Notes: a model not told the origin generated them from the sequence alone. Positions 11,625-25,090 are shown, numbered from the stretch's first letter. The stretch is DNA of 64,000 bases from Alentia gelatinosa (GCA_950022655.1 OX465587.1:31995716-32059715); one strand, 5' to 3'. Translations and numbers: made by a program.

Positions 11625-12986
11625 TTATTAAAGAGGGAGAACGACTTTGGCCAAGCCTGGAAATATAAACATTGTAGTCATTTACCCTAAGAAAAAAAAA
11701 TCTTTAAAACCTTGTTGTCCTGCTCTTCTATAGAGCACAGAGTGATTGGTAGTTCCAGCATAATCCACCAGGAAATTGTAAGATAACGCCATTGTAATAG
11801 GGGGACAAGCACTATTTTCTGCAGTTGTAATATATTGTTACTATCTGTTGTGTATAGCAAGCTGAATGAATGACTCCAAGGCTTTGTCCCGTTACAAGCT
11901 TTACTGCAGATGGTGTTTAAAATACGCTGCACTGACCGGACTGAATCAAGTGCCTCGAGATCAGGATTATATGCTGGCTCTGTGTTTACGGAGTGGGGGA
12001 GACCCTGTTGATTGTAACCAAGGGGGATCGCCTCACACAGCTGCCACACAGCCAGCTTGGTCCATTAGGCCAAGGGATATAATCTGTATGTTTCACATAC
12101 CAATAATTTGGATCGTGACACTATCGATATTTATGAGACAAGGGTGAAAGCTCTATATGGCAAGCCCCAAATTTTTTTTTTGTAACATCCATTGATAACT
12201 GGACCCGCCATTTGGTGTTTTGTGTCTGGGGCAAGACGGCCGCCTCCATAACACAAGGGCTATGTGTCCTATATGCAGCGTAACACTAAGGAGTATAGCC
12301 CTGAATATTCTACTGTCTTAAATCAGTGGTGCTCCAGTGACCACCTTGGGACGGTCCTGGGATTTTAATGGGAGGTTGATATTTGGGTCATTGAATGCCA
12401 AGTGTATTAATCTTATAAAGATGGACTGCAATTATCATCACTTTTTAACTATAGTTTTTTGAGTACTATAAGAATTGTCTTTGTTATCAATGTTAGGCAT
12501 GACATTGATTTACCGTTTTTCTGATTGTCTGTAGCTGTACACGTGAATTCTTGGAAATTTGACATGTATTTTTGATAGATACTTCAATTTGGTATTTAAA
12601 GGTTCGACTTGATCTTTTTGGTTCTTATAGATTTATTAAAAGCGTTTCACTTATTCTGTAGTTCTCTCAAATAGAAATTGTCTGAGGTTGATTCAAAATA
12701 TCTCAATATTGTCCAATCGCAGAGCTGTCGGAGGGGCTCTGTCGCAGTGTGTGGGAAATAAAAAGAAGACCACGGTACCGACACTGGGACAATTCTTTGC
12801 ACAAGGAAACTATGCCCTATTACATGTTATATATGGGGCTCGGTCAACCACGGTCTAAAATTGACATGGTTGGCTGTGTATTTTGCACTATTTATGTGTT
12901 TTCTGTTCTATGTATGTGCAGTGTCGCTGAATTAATTGATATTGGTACACTAGAGTTAGAATATTTCTTGGTAATGGTTATCTATT
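11625..12986. other. Unassigned interval upstream of the LINE
   Basis: Holds short reading frames (for example 11866-12147 + and 12749-13006 +) with no recognisable domain. If the LINE at 12987 had an ORF1 or 5' UTR it would lie here, but no CCHC, esterase or coiled-coil signature is seen. Confidence 0.4.
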
Positions 12987-15869
12987 ATGGCGTTATTAAC
13001 ACCTAATGAGTTATTTGCCTGTAAGGGTGAACTATTTATGACTATGAACGTCAGAAGTATTTTTAGACATCTTGAAGAAGTTAGAAGTACTTTATCAAAA
13101 TGTAATTATGTAGTATTAACTGAAACTTGGCTGAGGGATATACATGATAACCAAATGATGAATATTCCTAATATGACAATTTTTAGAAAAGACCGTGATT
13201 ATCCGGAGAAATTGGCTGGAGGAGGTGTAGCTCTCTGTATGAAAAATGACATAGCTAGCTATGCGATACAGATAGAGAAATATTGCTACTCTACACCCAA
13301 ATTTGAAATACTAACCCACACGGTTACGCAACCGAATCATAAACATTTATTAATAATTTCAATATATAGACCCCCCCATAGAGATGTATCAGCCTGCTAT
13401 AATGTACTAAATGAAATAGTTAACGATCCTTTAGCTCATAATAGAGAAATTTGGATATTAGGAGATCTCAATGTGAACACAAACTGTAAAAATAGTGAAA
13501 AATATAATATACTCAACAGATTCCTCATCAAAAATAATTTAGACCAAGTAAAGACTAGAGACACCTTCCTGCATACTAAAGGAACAAGCAAGATCGACCA
13601 TATATATACCAATTGTAAAAAGATTTATAAATCCGGAAATGTGAACTTGTATGTAGCTGATCATGTTCCCATATTTGCCATAAAGAAACATAAAAAAATA
13701 CAATTACATAAGGTAATGGCAGAGGGAAGAAACATGAAAAAAATCAATAAAGATGACCTTAAAGAGGCGATTTTAAATTATAGAATAGAAAAGAACTTCA
13801 AAGATATTCATGAATATCATCGCGATACTAATGAACATTTCGAAAAATATCTCAATAATTATCTAGATAAAATATGTCCTGTCAGACAATTCACGATAAT
13901 AACAAAAGAAGGAATAGAACTCCCAAGAGAGATAATAAAGATGATCAACAAAAGAGCCAATCTATTAAAAGAGTTACTAAAAAACAAGAAGATTGATAAA
14001 GAAAAATTACTAGAAATTAGACGATTAAAAAGATTAATCTCACATAAAATTAAGGAACACAAGGCTAACCTAATAAAACGATATTTAAGGGAGAATGCTG
14101 GAAACCCTAAACGGTTTTGGAAAGTAATAAATTCCTTTTGGTCACCGCAAAAGAGTGATGAGAAAAAATTTCTGTTTTGTAAACAAAAGGATGAAAATAC
14201 GCTGAATGATTACTTTATATCAGTTGGGGAAAAATTAGCAGGTAAATTAGCAAACAATGCACCAACAATACTTAATGCTAATAAAAACCTGGTTGAATTA
14301 CGCGAAAATGAAGAACAAAAATTTGGATTTATAAATGCAGATATTATTGATATACTGAAGATAATAAATATGCTAGAGAATGACAAAGCAACGGGCATAA
14401 AGCATCTCAAGATTGATATGCTTAAACAAATATTGACATGGAATCCAGAAATTCTTAAATATATGTTTACAACTATGTGTAATTATAATCAATTTCCACC
14501 ATCACTAAAAGTTGGAACTGTGACACCTATCCCTAAAGGGGGTAATCTTCGAGAATATACCAATTGGAGACCTATCTCCGTATTGCCAACTGTCTCTAAA
14601 ATCTTAGAAAAATTAATTCATGCTCGATTAATGAGACACTTCAAGGAGAATGATATTATCAATGAAAATCCATTCGGATTTCAGCCCAATAAATCAACAG
14701 CCCAAGCTATATTTAAAGTCATTAATACCTTAGCGACAAATATGAATAGTAGAAAAATTAGTCTTTGTGCTTTTATCTATATGAGAAAAGCATTTGATTG
14801 CGTCAACCATGACATTCTAATCGGAATTCTGAGAGGATATGAAATAGGTGACTCCGCAATAAGACTGATTAAGTCGTATTTATCAAATACAAAACAGCGA
14901 GTGAAAATAAATGGTAAAATAAGTAGAGAACAACAGGTCACAATAGGGGTACCACAGGGATCTGTGTTAGGTTCTATCTTATTTGTCATATACATAAATG
15001 CGGTATTTTAATGTTGTGAATTAACAAAAGCTACTATGTATGCCGATGATCTTATTTTGATTGCCGAAGGTAACAATCGTGAAGACATAATATTTAAAAT
15101 GCAACATGATATTAACAATTTGAAGAAATGTTTAGACAAACTTAGACTGACTATCAATATGGAAAAGTCAAAGATGTTATGGATCTACAATAAGGACCTA
15201 GCCCATAAAAATCTTGATTGTATTATTGAAGGTAAACCATTGGAGTGTGTGACTCACTATAACTATCTCGGAGTGATTCTCGATACAAAATTAAATTTTA
15301 AGAAGCAATCTGAAAAAATTATTAAGGATGTACGACAAAAAATCTTTAAACTAAGGAAATTCAGATACCTAATGAATCAAAACACTGCAATAGCTATCTG
15401 TAAACAAATGATATTGCCTCGCTTGGAATACGTGGACTTCGTATATTATCTAGCCACTAAACAAATGAGAATTAGATTGCAGACAAATTTAAATAACTGT
15501 TTATGAACAGCGATTCATTGTACAGATCCAACAGAAATACATATTGAAGACCTACATACACAATGTAAGATTAGGCCACTCTGTTTGAGGAGAGCTTGCC
15601 ATTTGTTATCAATGATATATTGGTGGAAAAACATATCAGACAATATAGTAATCAAAACAAGGACCAATACGCGAATGAGTAATAAAACAATAATTTGAAC
15701 TCAGCGTCCTAAGACCGAGAAATACCGTAACAGCCCTCTTTATAAGGGAATGAAGATATGGAATCTCCTACCAGTGGAGATGCAAAATAAGCAGAATAAG
15801 GACATTTATAAAGCAAACATTAAAAAACATGTAATGAGAAACGACATAGTCGATTTAATATGTGAGTAA
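12987..15869 (+). pseudogene. LINE ORF2 endonuclease-reverse transcriptase (Jockey/CR1 group), broken by three stops
   Basis: A single reading frame of 961 codons with in-frame stops at 15009-15011, 15504-15506 and 15696-15698. The N-terminal half is an apurinic-like endonuclease: NVRS, the ETWL glutamate, IYRPPH, GDLNVN, and KIDHIYTN followed by DHVPI. The reverse transcriptase follows with TPIPKGG, NWRPISVLP, a motif A reading YMRKAFDCVNHD in which the usual first aspartate position reads Y, motif B GVPQGSVLG and motif C YADD. The C-terminal segment ends with an IWNLLPVEMQN-type LINE motif. The ATG at 12987 follows an in-frame stop at 12972. The protein would copy element RNA at a nicked target. 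Because the stops do not shift frame, decay looks recent or slow. Confidence 0.9.
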
Positions 15870-16384
15870 AGTTACTATCCGCGTCAAATGACCGGACTAT
15901 TGATTAATAATCATAATTAGCCTGACGTATTTGTTAATGTAAAATGATGTGGTGTATAGGAGATAACATATTTATTTTTGATGATAATACTATATTACTG
16001 GACCCAAAATATAAAAGATCTAGAGTATCTTAATCTCGACACTGTATATTTTGTATTGTACTGTTGTATGTCCTGTAAGTTTATTATGTGTATTGTTGAT
16101 ACTTCACTATAAATTGCATCAACTATCGATTCATACACAAGAGTGAACATGTTGAACTATACTCTAATGAACATTGACAATATAGCAGAGCGTCAAATGA
16201 CCTCTGCGATAATTTGAAAGACTTTAAATGTGCTGATGTATATCTTATTCTACTCGTTAGAAAAGATTAATTGTTCACCGTTGTAACTTGTCTTGTCCAG
16301 TTGACTACTATGTACAAGGAAGAACGCCTATGGGCGATTGTGCTACGTCTATTATAACTGAATAAAAAAAAACCAAAAAAAAAC
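15870..16384 (+). mobile_element. 3' UTR and tail of the 13-kb LINE
   Basis: AT-rich, non-coding, ending at about 16355-16384 with AATAAA followed by two (A)8-9CC units. This looks like an adenine-rich LINE tail with a short tandem register. No target-site duplication could be assigned because the 5' end is uncertain. Confidence 0.65.
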
Positions 16385-16479
16385 CACGTGCTACGATTCA
16401 AGAGGTGTGCAAATGGAAATCCACAGGCGGAATCGACAGAGTAGTTGTCTAGGGATGCTCCCGGAGCAATTGCTATTTT

Positions 16480-17240
16480 GCTGGCCGAAAACAAACAGAT
16501 TTCTTGTACGTTCATACTCATACTCATGAATATTTATTATCCACCTAATACAAAGTGTCCATAGAAAACACATAGGGAGTTTGTATGGACATACCCAGCG
16601 CATACAGATATGTTGTATGCTCCGGGTGGCGCATATACGGAAAATAGTGCGAATGGAAAAATAGTGCATTGCTAAAAGGAACTGATATCGACATGCCACT
16701 TGTCCAGAAAAGGTGGATGATAATATAGACTGGTTTCAGATAAAAGCGGTTTTTTTTGTGTTTTTTTTTAATTCATAGTAGACATAGTACATCCAAACCC
16801 ATGGGGTGTTCTTCCTGGTACCGTCAAAAGAGAAACAAAATCAAACAAATGTAAAAGCCAGACAGAACATTGTGAAGACGATGGGTAAGTGGTAGTTTTG
16901 GCATTATCGAGTTCTTCGGTTATGGCTGGCAGGTATTAAAATGCTCCTCGGAGTTGACCCTTACAATATACTCGCATACGCTCGGATATTTTTCCTAGGA
17001 GCATACGGCCGTATGTCAATATTGTACCAATATTGTGTATATATATATATACACAAGATTGACTGGCTTTAGATACAAGCGGCCGTGTGCTTCGAGGAGT
17101 TGACACGTAGAAATACCCGAGCATATGTGAGGATTTTGCGCAGGGTCAACTCCGAGGAGCATACAACTGCTTTTATCTGAAACCAGTCTATATTGTAATG
17201 ATTATCCACATTTTCCTGACAAGTGGCGTACCGTTATCAG
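16480..17240. mobile_element. Nested palindromic element with TTATTATCCACC end
   Basis: Starts near 16536 with TTTATTATCCACCTAATAC. An inverted repeat of about 55 bp joins 16688-16745 and 17164-17230 (GACTGGTTTCAGATAAAAGC in one arm). Within it lies a smaller palindrome (about 16925-17010 and 17085-17160) built on GAGGAGTTGAC and CTCGGAGTTGACC with an ACTCGCATACGCTCGG apex. Several insertions or end-to-end copies seem nested here. Non-coding. Confidence 0.6.
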
Positions 17241-17335
17241 TTTATTTAGGTATGCACTATCTTTCAGTACGCCCTATTTTTCAGTATGCACCCTTTATCA
17301 GAACCTGGAGCATAGAACATATCTGTAAGGTCCGG

Positions 17336-17580
17336 GTATGGTGATACACACTTCCCATGTGTTTTCTATGGACACTTTTTATTAGGTGGATATATCTGTA
17401 TGCTCCGGGTATGGTGATACACACTCCCCATGTGTTTTCTATGGACACTTTGTATTGGGTGGATATATCTGTATGCTCCGGGTATGGTGATACACACTCC
17501 CCATGTGTTTTCTATGGACACTTTGTATTAGGTGGATATATCTGTATGCTCCGGGTATGGTGAAACACACTCCCTATCTG
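17336..17580 (+). repeat. 73-bp tandem repeat, about 3.3 units
   Basis: Unit GGTGATACACACTCCCCATG, then TGTTTTCTATGGACACTTTG, then TATTAGGTGGATATATCTGT, then ATGCTCCGGGTAT. GTGATAC or GTGAAAC starts at 17341, 17414, 17487 and 17560, an exact 73-bp period. An inverted single copy lies at 16543-16616, so the array is built from the end of the palindromic element next door. Confidence 0.9.
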
Positions 17581-20500
17581 TTTTTTATTGACACTATATG
17601 TTTTAAGTGTATGATAAAAAGTTGTATGCGCCTAGGCCTTTGAATAATGACAATTTTCTGCTTCGGTTACCACTTAATTACCAATCTAGAACGACACTAC
17701 CAATCAAAGAGAGATACTGACATCTCTGATTACAGCTGTGTGTTTAACACGGTGAGCTCCGGAACGAAGTTCTACAAACATTTTAGCGACTCAACTGACG
17801 CAATCAATTACGGGATGCACAAGTCCAGCGAAATGCTGTTCGAAAAATCATGGATAAATAATGGAAAAAAGGGCAAGATATTAAGATTTAAAAAAAAAAA
17901 AAATTTATCTCAATGACACGCACGAAAGTGCTAGAGAGATATATATTTTTTATATAAAAAAAAAGAGGCAAGATACTAAGATGGTCATATTTCTTTCGAG
18001 TTGGGGATGATTAGGTAAACTTTAAGCTACTATCTAAGACAATTAATTTAATAAATGTTGGTTAAAATTCATGATGAATTATGTGAGATGAAGATTTGAT
18101 ATCATGATGAAATAAGAATACAAGAGGCTAGATATGAATCATTCCAGGCCAGAAATTGGATTTAGACATTAAGTTAAATGAATGTCTGAGCAATTCGGGG
18201 AGCATCACTGAACGACATTATTTCCACGCCCTGATCATGGTAGTTTTCGCTCCGCGTTTTGATGCGTATTACGACGTATTTTTCTATCTCATTAAACGTA
18301 AATAAACGTATACGTGCGTATACGACAAAAGGCCGTGTGTGACCGACCGATTTTTTTATCGCTTCTTTTGGACCCTTTACTTAATGCTGTATTCCGCAGT
18401 GACGAAATTATTGGGAAATTCCAAGGATGGCAAAAATCGTTACATTAATTGGTCGCCGACCTTTCTGTAATCCATTTCCACTATCGGATCATAGACAAGA
18501 ACATTAGAAAATCGAGGGGGGGGGGGCAAGGAATGCTAGATCATAAATTTTTAACAATACGAACAGGGGACGATACGATCCATCGAACGGCAGGTCAGTG
18601 GATTCTCAAGGCTCTAAGCCTAGTTCGTTAAGAATTCTTCTCCATAGAGCGTATTGAGAGTACAGAATACGACTTGGAGAGTGTCAGATCTTGTGAGAGG
18701 GGTGCTTGGACTTATGCTTGGCTTCCTGTCTCAAATAAAAGTATCATATTCTATATCTCGCTTATTTTTTGTATTACATTGATATTATATTGTTCATATT
18801 CATGAATAGTATTTCATTTTTAGATCTGACTGAATAATATTTTTGTTTAAAAAAGGAAGAATTTCAGCCACGACACTCCCTAGAAGTGTCACGCATAAAG
18901 AGAATTTTGGACGACTTAAGACCAATTGCACGATATAGGTCAATATTTATTTTACGATTTCGACGATCGTAGCTGTCCGACAAAAAAGCTTATGTAACAA
19001 TATTAGCCCTAGGACAAGCGTAAGATCTTTTATATGATCGTTCAAAATGTATGTAACGGACCCTACAAATCGGCAAGTGGGAACAGGGCTGTGAATAATG
19101 CATGGACTGTGGTACCGGATGGAGTATGTACATAATTCAGCTCGTCTATCGCCGGTGTAGCTTCCTTTTTAATACCTGATGAATATTCTCATAATCACAA
19201 GCCATATTTGCAACTCCTTTTCAGTCATTTATCTGGTGGAGTTCTTCTGAGGAAAATTGTGTGGTAAATCAAACAAGACAAACAAGAAGTTCTGGAAAGA
19301 TCTGTTTAATACAGAAAAAAACATAAACTCAGAAGCTCAAAAAATCTGTAATCTAAATTGCAACTAAGCTATGGAAGAAACTGCCACTAAATGTACAATA
19401 AAGACGCTATGGTGATAGCTTTATAATGCATGTTAAAGAATTTTTTTATAAATAGATTTGTTATAGTAATTCTTTTTTCGGAGGTAAAAACTTCCTATTG
19501 TGTCTATTTACATTATTATATTCTACTTTATGTTACACTTTGTATATTTTGTGCACGATTGTTCGTATGTTGTACGGGAGATCTCATCGCTAGATGTGAG
19601 TACACATACTTGTGGATTTGTTGAATTAACACTTCTTGATAAAAAAAAATCTTTATTGGACAAAAAGGTCATGTATCAATTTTCAGACTGAAAAGTACAC
19701 ACAATTTATCTTGTTGAATCAAATAATGGCAAAAATACAAAGCCATCTGTAAAATAGGAATTTACAGTATTTTGGTACAAAAAGACCAATCTGGTTGGTC
19801 ATAATATCTTGAATAAAATGAAGGAAATGGAAAATAGAAGATAAGAATCTTTTTTCTTTTAGATTCATATGAATCCTTTCTTTGTAATAACAATAATTTC
19901 TCCCACACTGACAATTTGCGTTTGTTTCCATCATTTAATTCCACACAATAACTCAATATCAAAGCATTTACTGATGAAGGTTGTATATATTTTGATGAGA
20001 GATATAAAGGGACACTGTATTGAGGAACTGAAGAATGGAATGCTATAAACCCAAAGCAAAGTGAAAAATATTGCACTGTTCATCACACTTAAATCAACAC
20101 TAAAACACCAGATTTTATAGAAACTTTATTTTAATTATCCACCTAAAACGAAGTCCTCATACTACACCTATATAGCCTACAGATCTCTACTGAGTAGAAT
20201 TTCGAAACCCATATATTCTACTCAATAGAATAAGGTTATTTCTCTTAAACACTGCAAGGGCTTTACATCGAATTTCTAACCATTTACAAGATTTTTCTAA
20301 TAGTAAATATAGACGAAAGGTGAGTAATTAAAACAATATTACCATGATTTTGATCTGTGTGGCCATATATTCTCCTTATAATTGACACTACGTAATTGTA
20401 AAAACATCTATCAATGGGATGGTCATAAACCTTAACTTCAACATTAAATCACGACTTTGAACAAAGTTTGGGAGCAATGTTTCATGAAAGGTTTTATTCT

Positions 20501-21176
20501 TGGGAGTCATACATGGTCATATCCCCTAGGACTTGAGTGCTGTAAAACTAACTGTTAGACTGCGGACACAAGAATCCCCATGAAATGGTTTCACACGATT
20601 ATTGGCTAAACACATAATACATGATACACAACGAATCCTAACTGAAGCCTGACAAAACACTTGTAATTGTTGCAAACACAGAGATCTGGCTTAGCGTCAA
20701 AGACTGGTAGCACAATAATAGAATTGAGGCGATAACTCACAGGTGGATGCGGGTGCAGGAATAGAGAAACGAGAGAGAGAACTAGAGACGACAGTTGTGC
20801 AGCATGGGCGTTATAGTTCCTGCAAAGGGGAGACCTGCCTACAGCGTCTCATTCTGTGATACACCAAGATTGTATTTCGAAACCCTTCATATTCCTAAAC
20901 TTTATACATATCTAGCATCTAGCTAAATTCTAAATGATGCTAACAAATACGCACCTAAATACAAATGCACTCAGTTCTAGACTCTATGATACCCAACAAA
21001 ATCTAAACGAAATCCTAATAGCTCAACTACAATATTTCACATAATACTCTTCGATTTTGCTCTACTACGTGTCTACTATGCGGAGAATTCGACCACGTGG
21101 ATCAAAATAATTGTAATATTGTTTACATACCGTACCTAATGGGCTTAATTGACTTGTAATAATAATGTCTACTTAC
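17581..21176. other. Unassigned 3.6-kb AT-rich interval
   Basis: No gene recognised on either strand. The longest frames (for example 17647-17916 +, 19762-20076 -) carry no family motif. A possible isolated MITE end TTAATTATCCACCTAAAACG is at about 20131. Confidence 0.4.
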
Positions 21177-21519
21177 ATAATTATATAGAACGTCCTGACC
21201 ATGCTGTACAATTCACAGAACGAGATGCTAATTTACTGTTTGTACGGACCGAGGCGTTTACACCGAGTACCGTACAAACAGTAAATTAGCATCGAGTTCT
21301 GAGACTTGTACAAGCATGGTTGGACATTGTATATTTACTATATACCCGAAATTAAAAAGAAAAATCGATTTCATTTTTCTTAACAACCAAAATGTTAATA
21401 AATGTGTATGGCTAGGTGGTCCGTATTTTTGTGTACGGACCAGTGGTCCGTACAGTATTTTTACGTCATATGTCAAAACGGTGCGTATTACAGTATATAC
21501 GGCATGGGTATATAGTAAT
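21177..21519 (-). mobile_element. Two-hairpin composite element, copy 3 (inverted)
   Basis: Reverse-orientation copy of the family at 11317. It begins TTATATAGAACGTCCTGACC and ends GGCATGGGTATATAGTAA, with both hairpins present (arms around GCTAATTTACTGTTTGTACGG and GTACGGACCAGTGGTCCGTAC). Confidence 0.85.
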
Positions 21520-22525
21520 GTACTAGAACAAGTTCTTCCCTAAGTGGACCATCACCTCCATTCCAATGATGGTGTTTGTAAAGAGGGATCCGATTGAAAC
21601 CAGCCTAAATATATTATGGCTGCCGGATATGCCCGCTTTTGTATCAAGGTGATCGATACAACATTCATGTCTATCATTGTGGTTGAAAGAAACAAGATGC
21701 AAGAAAGAAATATTTAAAAAAAAGAAGGTTGTGTATTACTACGCGAAGCGTTAGCCGCGTGTAGTGAGTGGCAGACCTGACCAGAGTGGCAAACACATTG
21801 AGAAGGCTAACTAGAGTTTGGTTTCATATTTATCCTACCCCACCTCACCAATATACAGATTATATTTTGTAATTATCCATGTTAGTAACGTGTTGACACT
21901 CATCGGAGGATGGCCACATTTATCAATGATGCCAGATCTACTTTCGTTATCTCGTCCCTGATTGTTCAGTCTTTTTAATTCACCTCGGTGCATAAAAAAC
22001 ACTTTATTTAACGCTGTGTCAAATACATTAAGTCAATGTTAAACCTATGGCGATTTTTATTAGGGGTAATATAATTAATGGTACACCACATTTACTTCGT
22101 TTTTGCTGTACTGGTGGAGCATAAAGCTTTCACCGACCCTAGTTACTCTAATCCTGATTGTTCAATATGCAACTACATCAGCAAACACAACTATTGACAG
22201 GCCCTGGATCATACTGATCATACAGGGATATTTTTTCCCTACGTAGTAAACTCCAGAATAAACATCAAAAGAAAAGAACACAAAAAAAACCCATGTACGA
22301 GAAGACCAATGAATGCCTGTGGCCATGTTCCAGTCCCGTTAATCTGCAGACCAATATGCAACCATGAGTTGCAAATTTAGAACTAATAAAAATTCATGAT
22401 ACATGATATCTACAAAATTGTCCATATATATATTTGGTGTCTATAAAACATGAACTATAGTCCAGACACGGTCGGTACCTTAAAAGGTCTTATCACCAGA
22501 TACTGTAGGTTTTTATAAGTAAGGC
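21520..22525. other. Unassigned interval
   Basis: Contains a weak palindrome with GCGAAGCGTTAGCCGCG near 21738. Otherwise nothing recognised. Confidence 0.4.
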
Positions 22526-22801
22526 CTGGCATCCACCTACTACAAAAGAAATTTAGACCTACCGGTATGGGACCGATACAAAAATGCATATATCGGAGAC
22601 ATATTAGGAAGGGGCAAAATCGTAGACATATGTCTAGACATGCCAATCCACCACGCATCGTATGGGGTTTTTATCAGTGTCTAATCGCAGAAACGTGGTC
22701 AACTGCCCCGATATTAGGTGACCTTCTGACGCGATTTAGATTTTTGATCGGGAGGTGCATCGTAGACCATATCGGAGCCATATCATAGTAGGTGGATGCG
22801 T
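22526..22801. mobile_element. TIR element with CATCCACCTACTA ends
   Basis: About 275 bp between CTGGCATCCACCTACTA and the inverted end TAGTAGGTGGATGC. The interior shares phrases (GTCTAGACATG, GGTCAACTGCCCCGATATT) with the inverted copy at 44652-44939. Non-coding. Confidence 0.8.
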
Positions 22802-22803
22802 TA

Positions 22804-23126
22804 TTTTACTATATATACCCATGCCGTATATACTGTAAATACGTACCGTTTCGGTATATGACATAAAAATACTGTACGGACCACAATACCAAAATCTGGA
22901 CTTCCTACCCATACACATTTATCAAAATTTTGGTTGTTAAGAAAAATAAAATTGATTTCTTTTTAAATTTTGGGTATATAGTAAATATATAACGTCCAAC
23001 CATGCTTGTACAAGTCACAGAACTCGATGCTAATTTACCGTTTGTACGGAACTCGGTCCGTACATACCGTAAATTATCATCTCGTTCTGTGACTTGTACA
23101 GCATGGTCAGGACGTTCCATATAAGT
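22804..23126 (+). mobile_element. Two-hairpin composite element, copy 4
   Basis: Same order as 11317-11624. The first palindrome is damaged (ACGGACCACAATACC), the second is intact. It abuts the 22526-22801 element and is followed at once by the next TTATTACCCACC element, giving three small elements head to tail. Confidence 0.85.
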
Positions 23127-23540
23127 ATTTATTACCCACCTACAAAGATAGATAACATGTCTATTGCCTTAAAAGTACATATAGTTCCAGATTACGCCAT
23201 AGCACCACAGCACTGTCAGGCATGGTGGTAATTTGGTGTATACTTACGCTTGTTATATAGTTCGCTATTCATCTGGGTTTTTATGTGCAAATCTTTTAGT
23301 GACAGTGATTTCTGATGATAAACGAGATTATTGTGACTGATTATAACAAATTAATATTAAATCAACATTAGATAAACTCATTTTGAAGTACATTATGAAT
23401 TTACCTCATTTAAGCAGGGACTTTTTTTTTTCCGGAATCTCCTGCAGGAGATTCTGACATGCCAGAATCTGCGGGTAGCTAATTCCAGGTGCCCTATACA
23501 TTTCCTATGGAGACTCTGGAATGGATGGGTAATAAAAGTA
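23127..23540. mobile_element. TIR element with TTTATTACCCACC ends
   Basis: Left end TTTATTACCCACCTAC, right end GGATGGGTAATAAA (to about 23540), about 410 bp. Interior phrases ACTGTCAGGCATGG, GACATGCCAGAATCT and GCCCTATACATTTCCTATGG recur in the 26010-26414 element. Confidence 0.8.
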
Positions 23541-24063
23541 GGATTTGCACAATTACAGTAAAGAAGCTTAAACACTTCTTATTAAGTGTGAGTTAAAGTT
23601 CCGCCCATGTACTAACTAGCGCTTATTATTTGTTCCTCCTCCCAATCCCTCCCTTTGCATGGGGGAGGGGGGGGGGGGGAGATGTTATGAAGGAAATTGG
23701 CACTGTCCAAACGGAATCTAAAGGGGAGCAAAATATACTAGAAAAAGTATACAAGTGGTTCACACAGTAAATTGAATGATAATTTGAACAATTATAGTCA
23801 AAAGTCTCTAACAAAAATTATAATTGCTATATATTAATTGTGAGTGTAAGTTCGACCCTTATACCAATTAACACTTTTTTTTATCTCAACGGAATATGTT
23901 TACCTAAACTATAACTGGTAAAATGGAATTTACACGGTGGGATTCATGTACTTGTCCGAGACAAATCCTACTAAGATTCTGTACTTGGGCACAACCTCCT
24001 TGTCTGAATTAAATTGTTCGATTTCCCTGAGACTAGCTTTTCCTCTTCAAATTGTCAAAGTTT
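23541..24063. other. Unassigned interval with one dispersed-repeat copy
   Basis: 23945-24060 carries the words GATTCTGTACT, CACAACCTCCTTGTCTGAAT and TTTCCCTGAGAC that recur at 46000-46270 and 52650-52865. A poly-G tract lies at 23662-23681. Confidence 0.55.
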
Positions 24064-24510
24064 AATATCAGAATTATTATTCTATCACTGTTATATTGTT
24101 CAATTTGATTGTTTTGGTCCTTGAAAATGATATCATGATATATTGTAAATACCTGTAGAAAATTATACCTATTCATTAATATTTCCAAAATTATCGTATA
24201 TATCAATATCAAAATTATGCCTGATATCTACATTGAATCACTGATTGAATCGTGAGTCAATCGTGTCCATGGTTTATGTTTTTTCAAAATTTTCCAACGA
24301 GTGCATGTCACTGTACGAGAACGAAAGATTTTTCAACCATGGTTTATGTTTTTGGTCCTCCCAAGGCGTTTCTACACTCTACGGTTTCGAACCATGTCCA
24401 TGATCTGGAACTATCAGGGACCTCCCGATAGGCCACGATTTGGGAATTTAAAATCGTAGCTATCTGGAAGTATGTTGTAGACCATCGTAGTAAGTGGAGG
24501 CTGGCTTTAG
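24064..24510. repeat. Local duplication, copy 1
   Basis: Shares a diverged collinear stretch with 25236-25612: GAATTATTATTCTATCACTG, CAATTTGATTGTTTT, GATTGAATCGTGAG, CCATGGTTTATG, and ACCTCCCGATAGG near the end. It ends in a TIR-like GTAAGTGGAGGC sequence. Confidence 0.75.
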
Positions 24511-24579
24511 TTAGTGAATCTTGGTTCCACCCACAATACCCTCCTGAAAAGGTTTGAATCAATGGCTTTCAAACCTTAA

Positions 24580-25090
24580 AGCCGGGGCCCCCACCTACCA
24601 CGACGGTCTACGACATACCCGATAGCTACGATTTGAAATGCCCAAATCGTGGCCTATCGGGAGGTCCCCGATAGCTCCAAATCGTAGACATGGTTTGAAA
24701 TCGTAGAGCTGTGAATCATACTTGCTGACCACGATATCTTCCCTATAGGCTACAATACCCTACGACAGCCTACGAAATTTCCAACATGTTGGAAGTTATC
24801 GGGACCTCTACGATTGGCGTTTTCAATTGCAGCCTATTGTAAGCTGTTGTACGAATAAGAGGGGACCCCCACCTACCACGATTCTGGTCCCGATAGGCCT
24901 TACGACTGCCTTCCCGACACCATACCGATTCTATTGTGAGGTAAGCAAAAATCGTGGTAGGTGGAACAGGTTTCTGCGATCCCGTCTGCGATACCTCACG
25001 ATAGGCTGCGATAGAAAACGTCAATCGTAGAGGTCCCGATTAAATCCAACATGTTGGAATTTTCATAGCCTGTCGTAGGGTATTGTGTGT
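24580..25090. repeat. GATAG/CGTAG-rich palindromic interval
   Basis: Begins GGCCCCCACCTACCACGA and is rich in alternating ACGAT, CGATAGG and CTACGA words in both orientations, including CCCCACCTACCACGATT at about 24869. It looks like nested or broken copies of the CCCACCTACCACGA TIR family. Confidence 0.6.

Noticed and set aside
12749..13006. ORF1 of the 13-kb LINE
   Set aside because: 85 codons with no CCHC knuckle, coiled coil or esterase motif; it overlaps the ORF2 start in another frame without supporting evidence.
17336..17580. CRISPR-like array
   Set aside because: Direct 73-bp tandem units without spacers, in a eukaryotic setting; a minisatellite from a MITE end.
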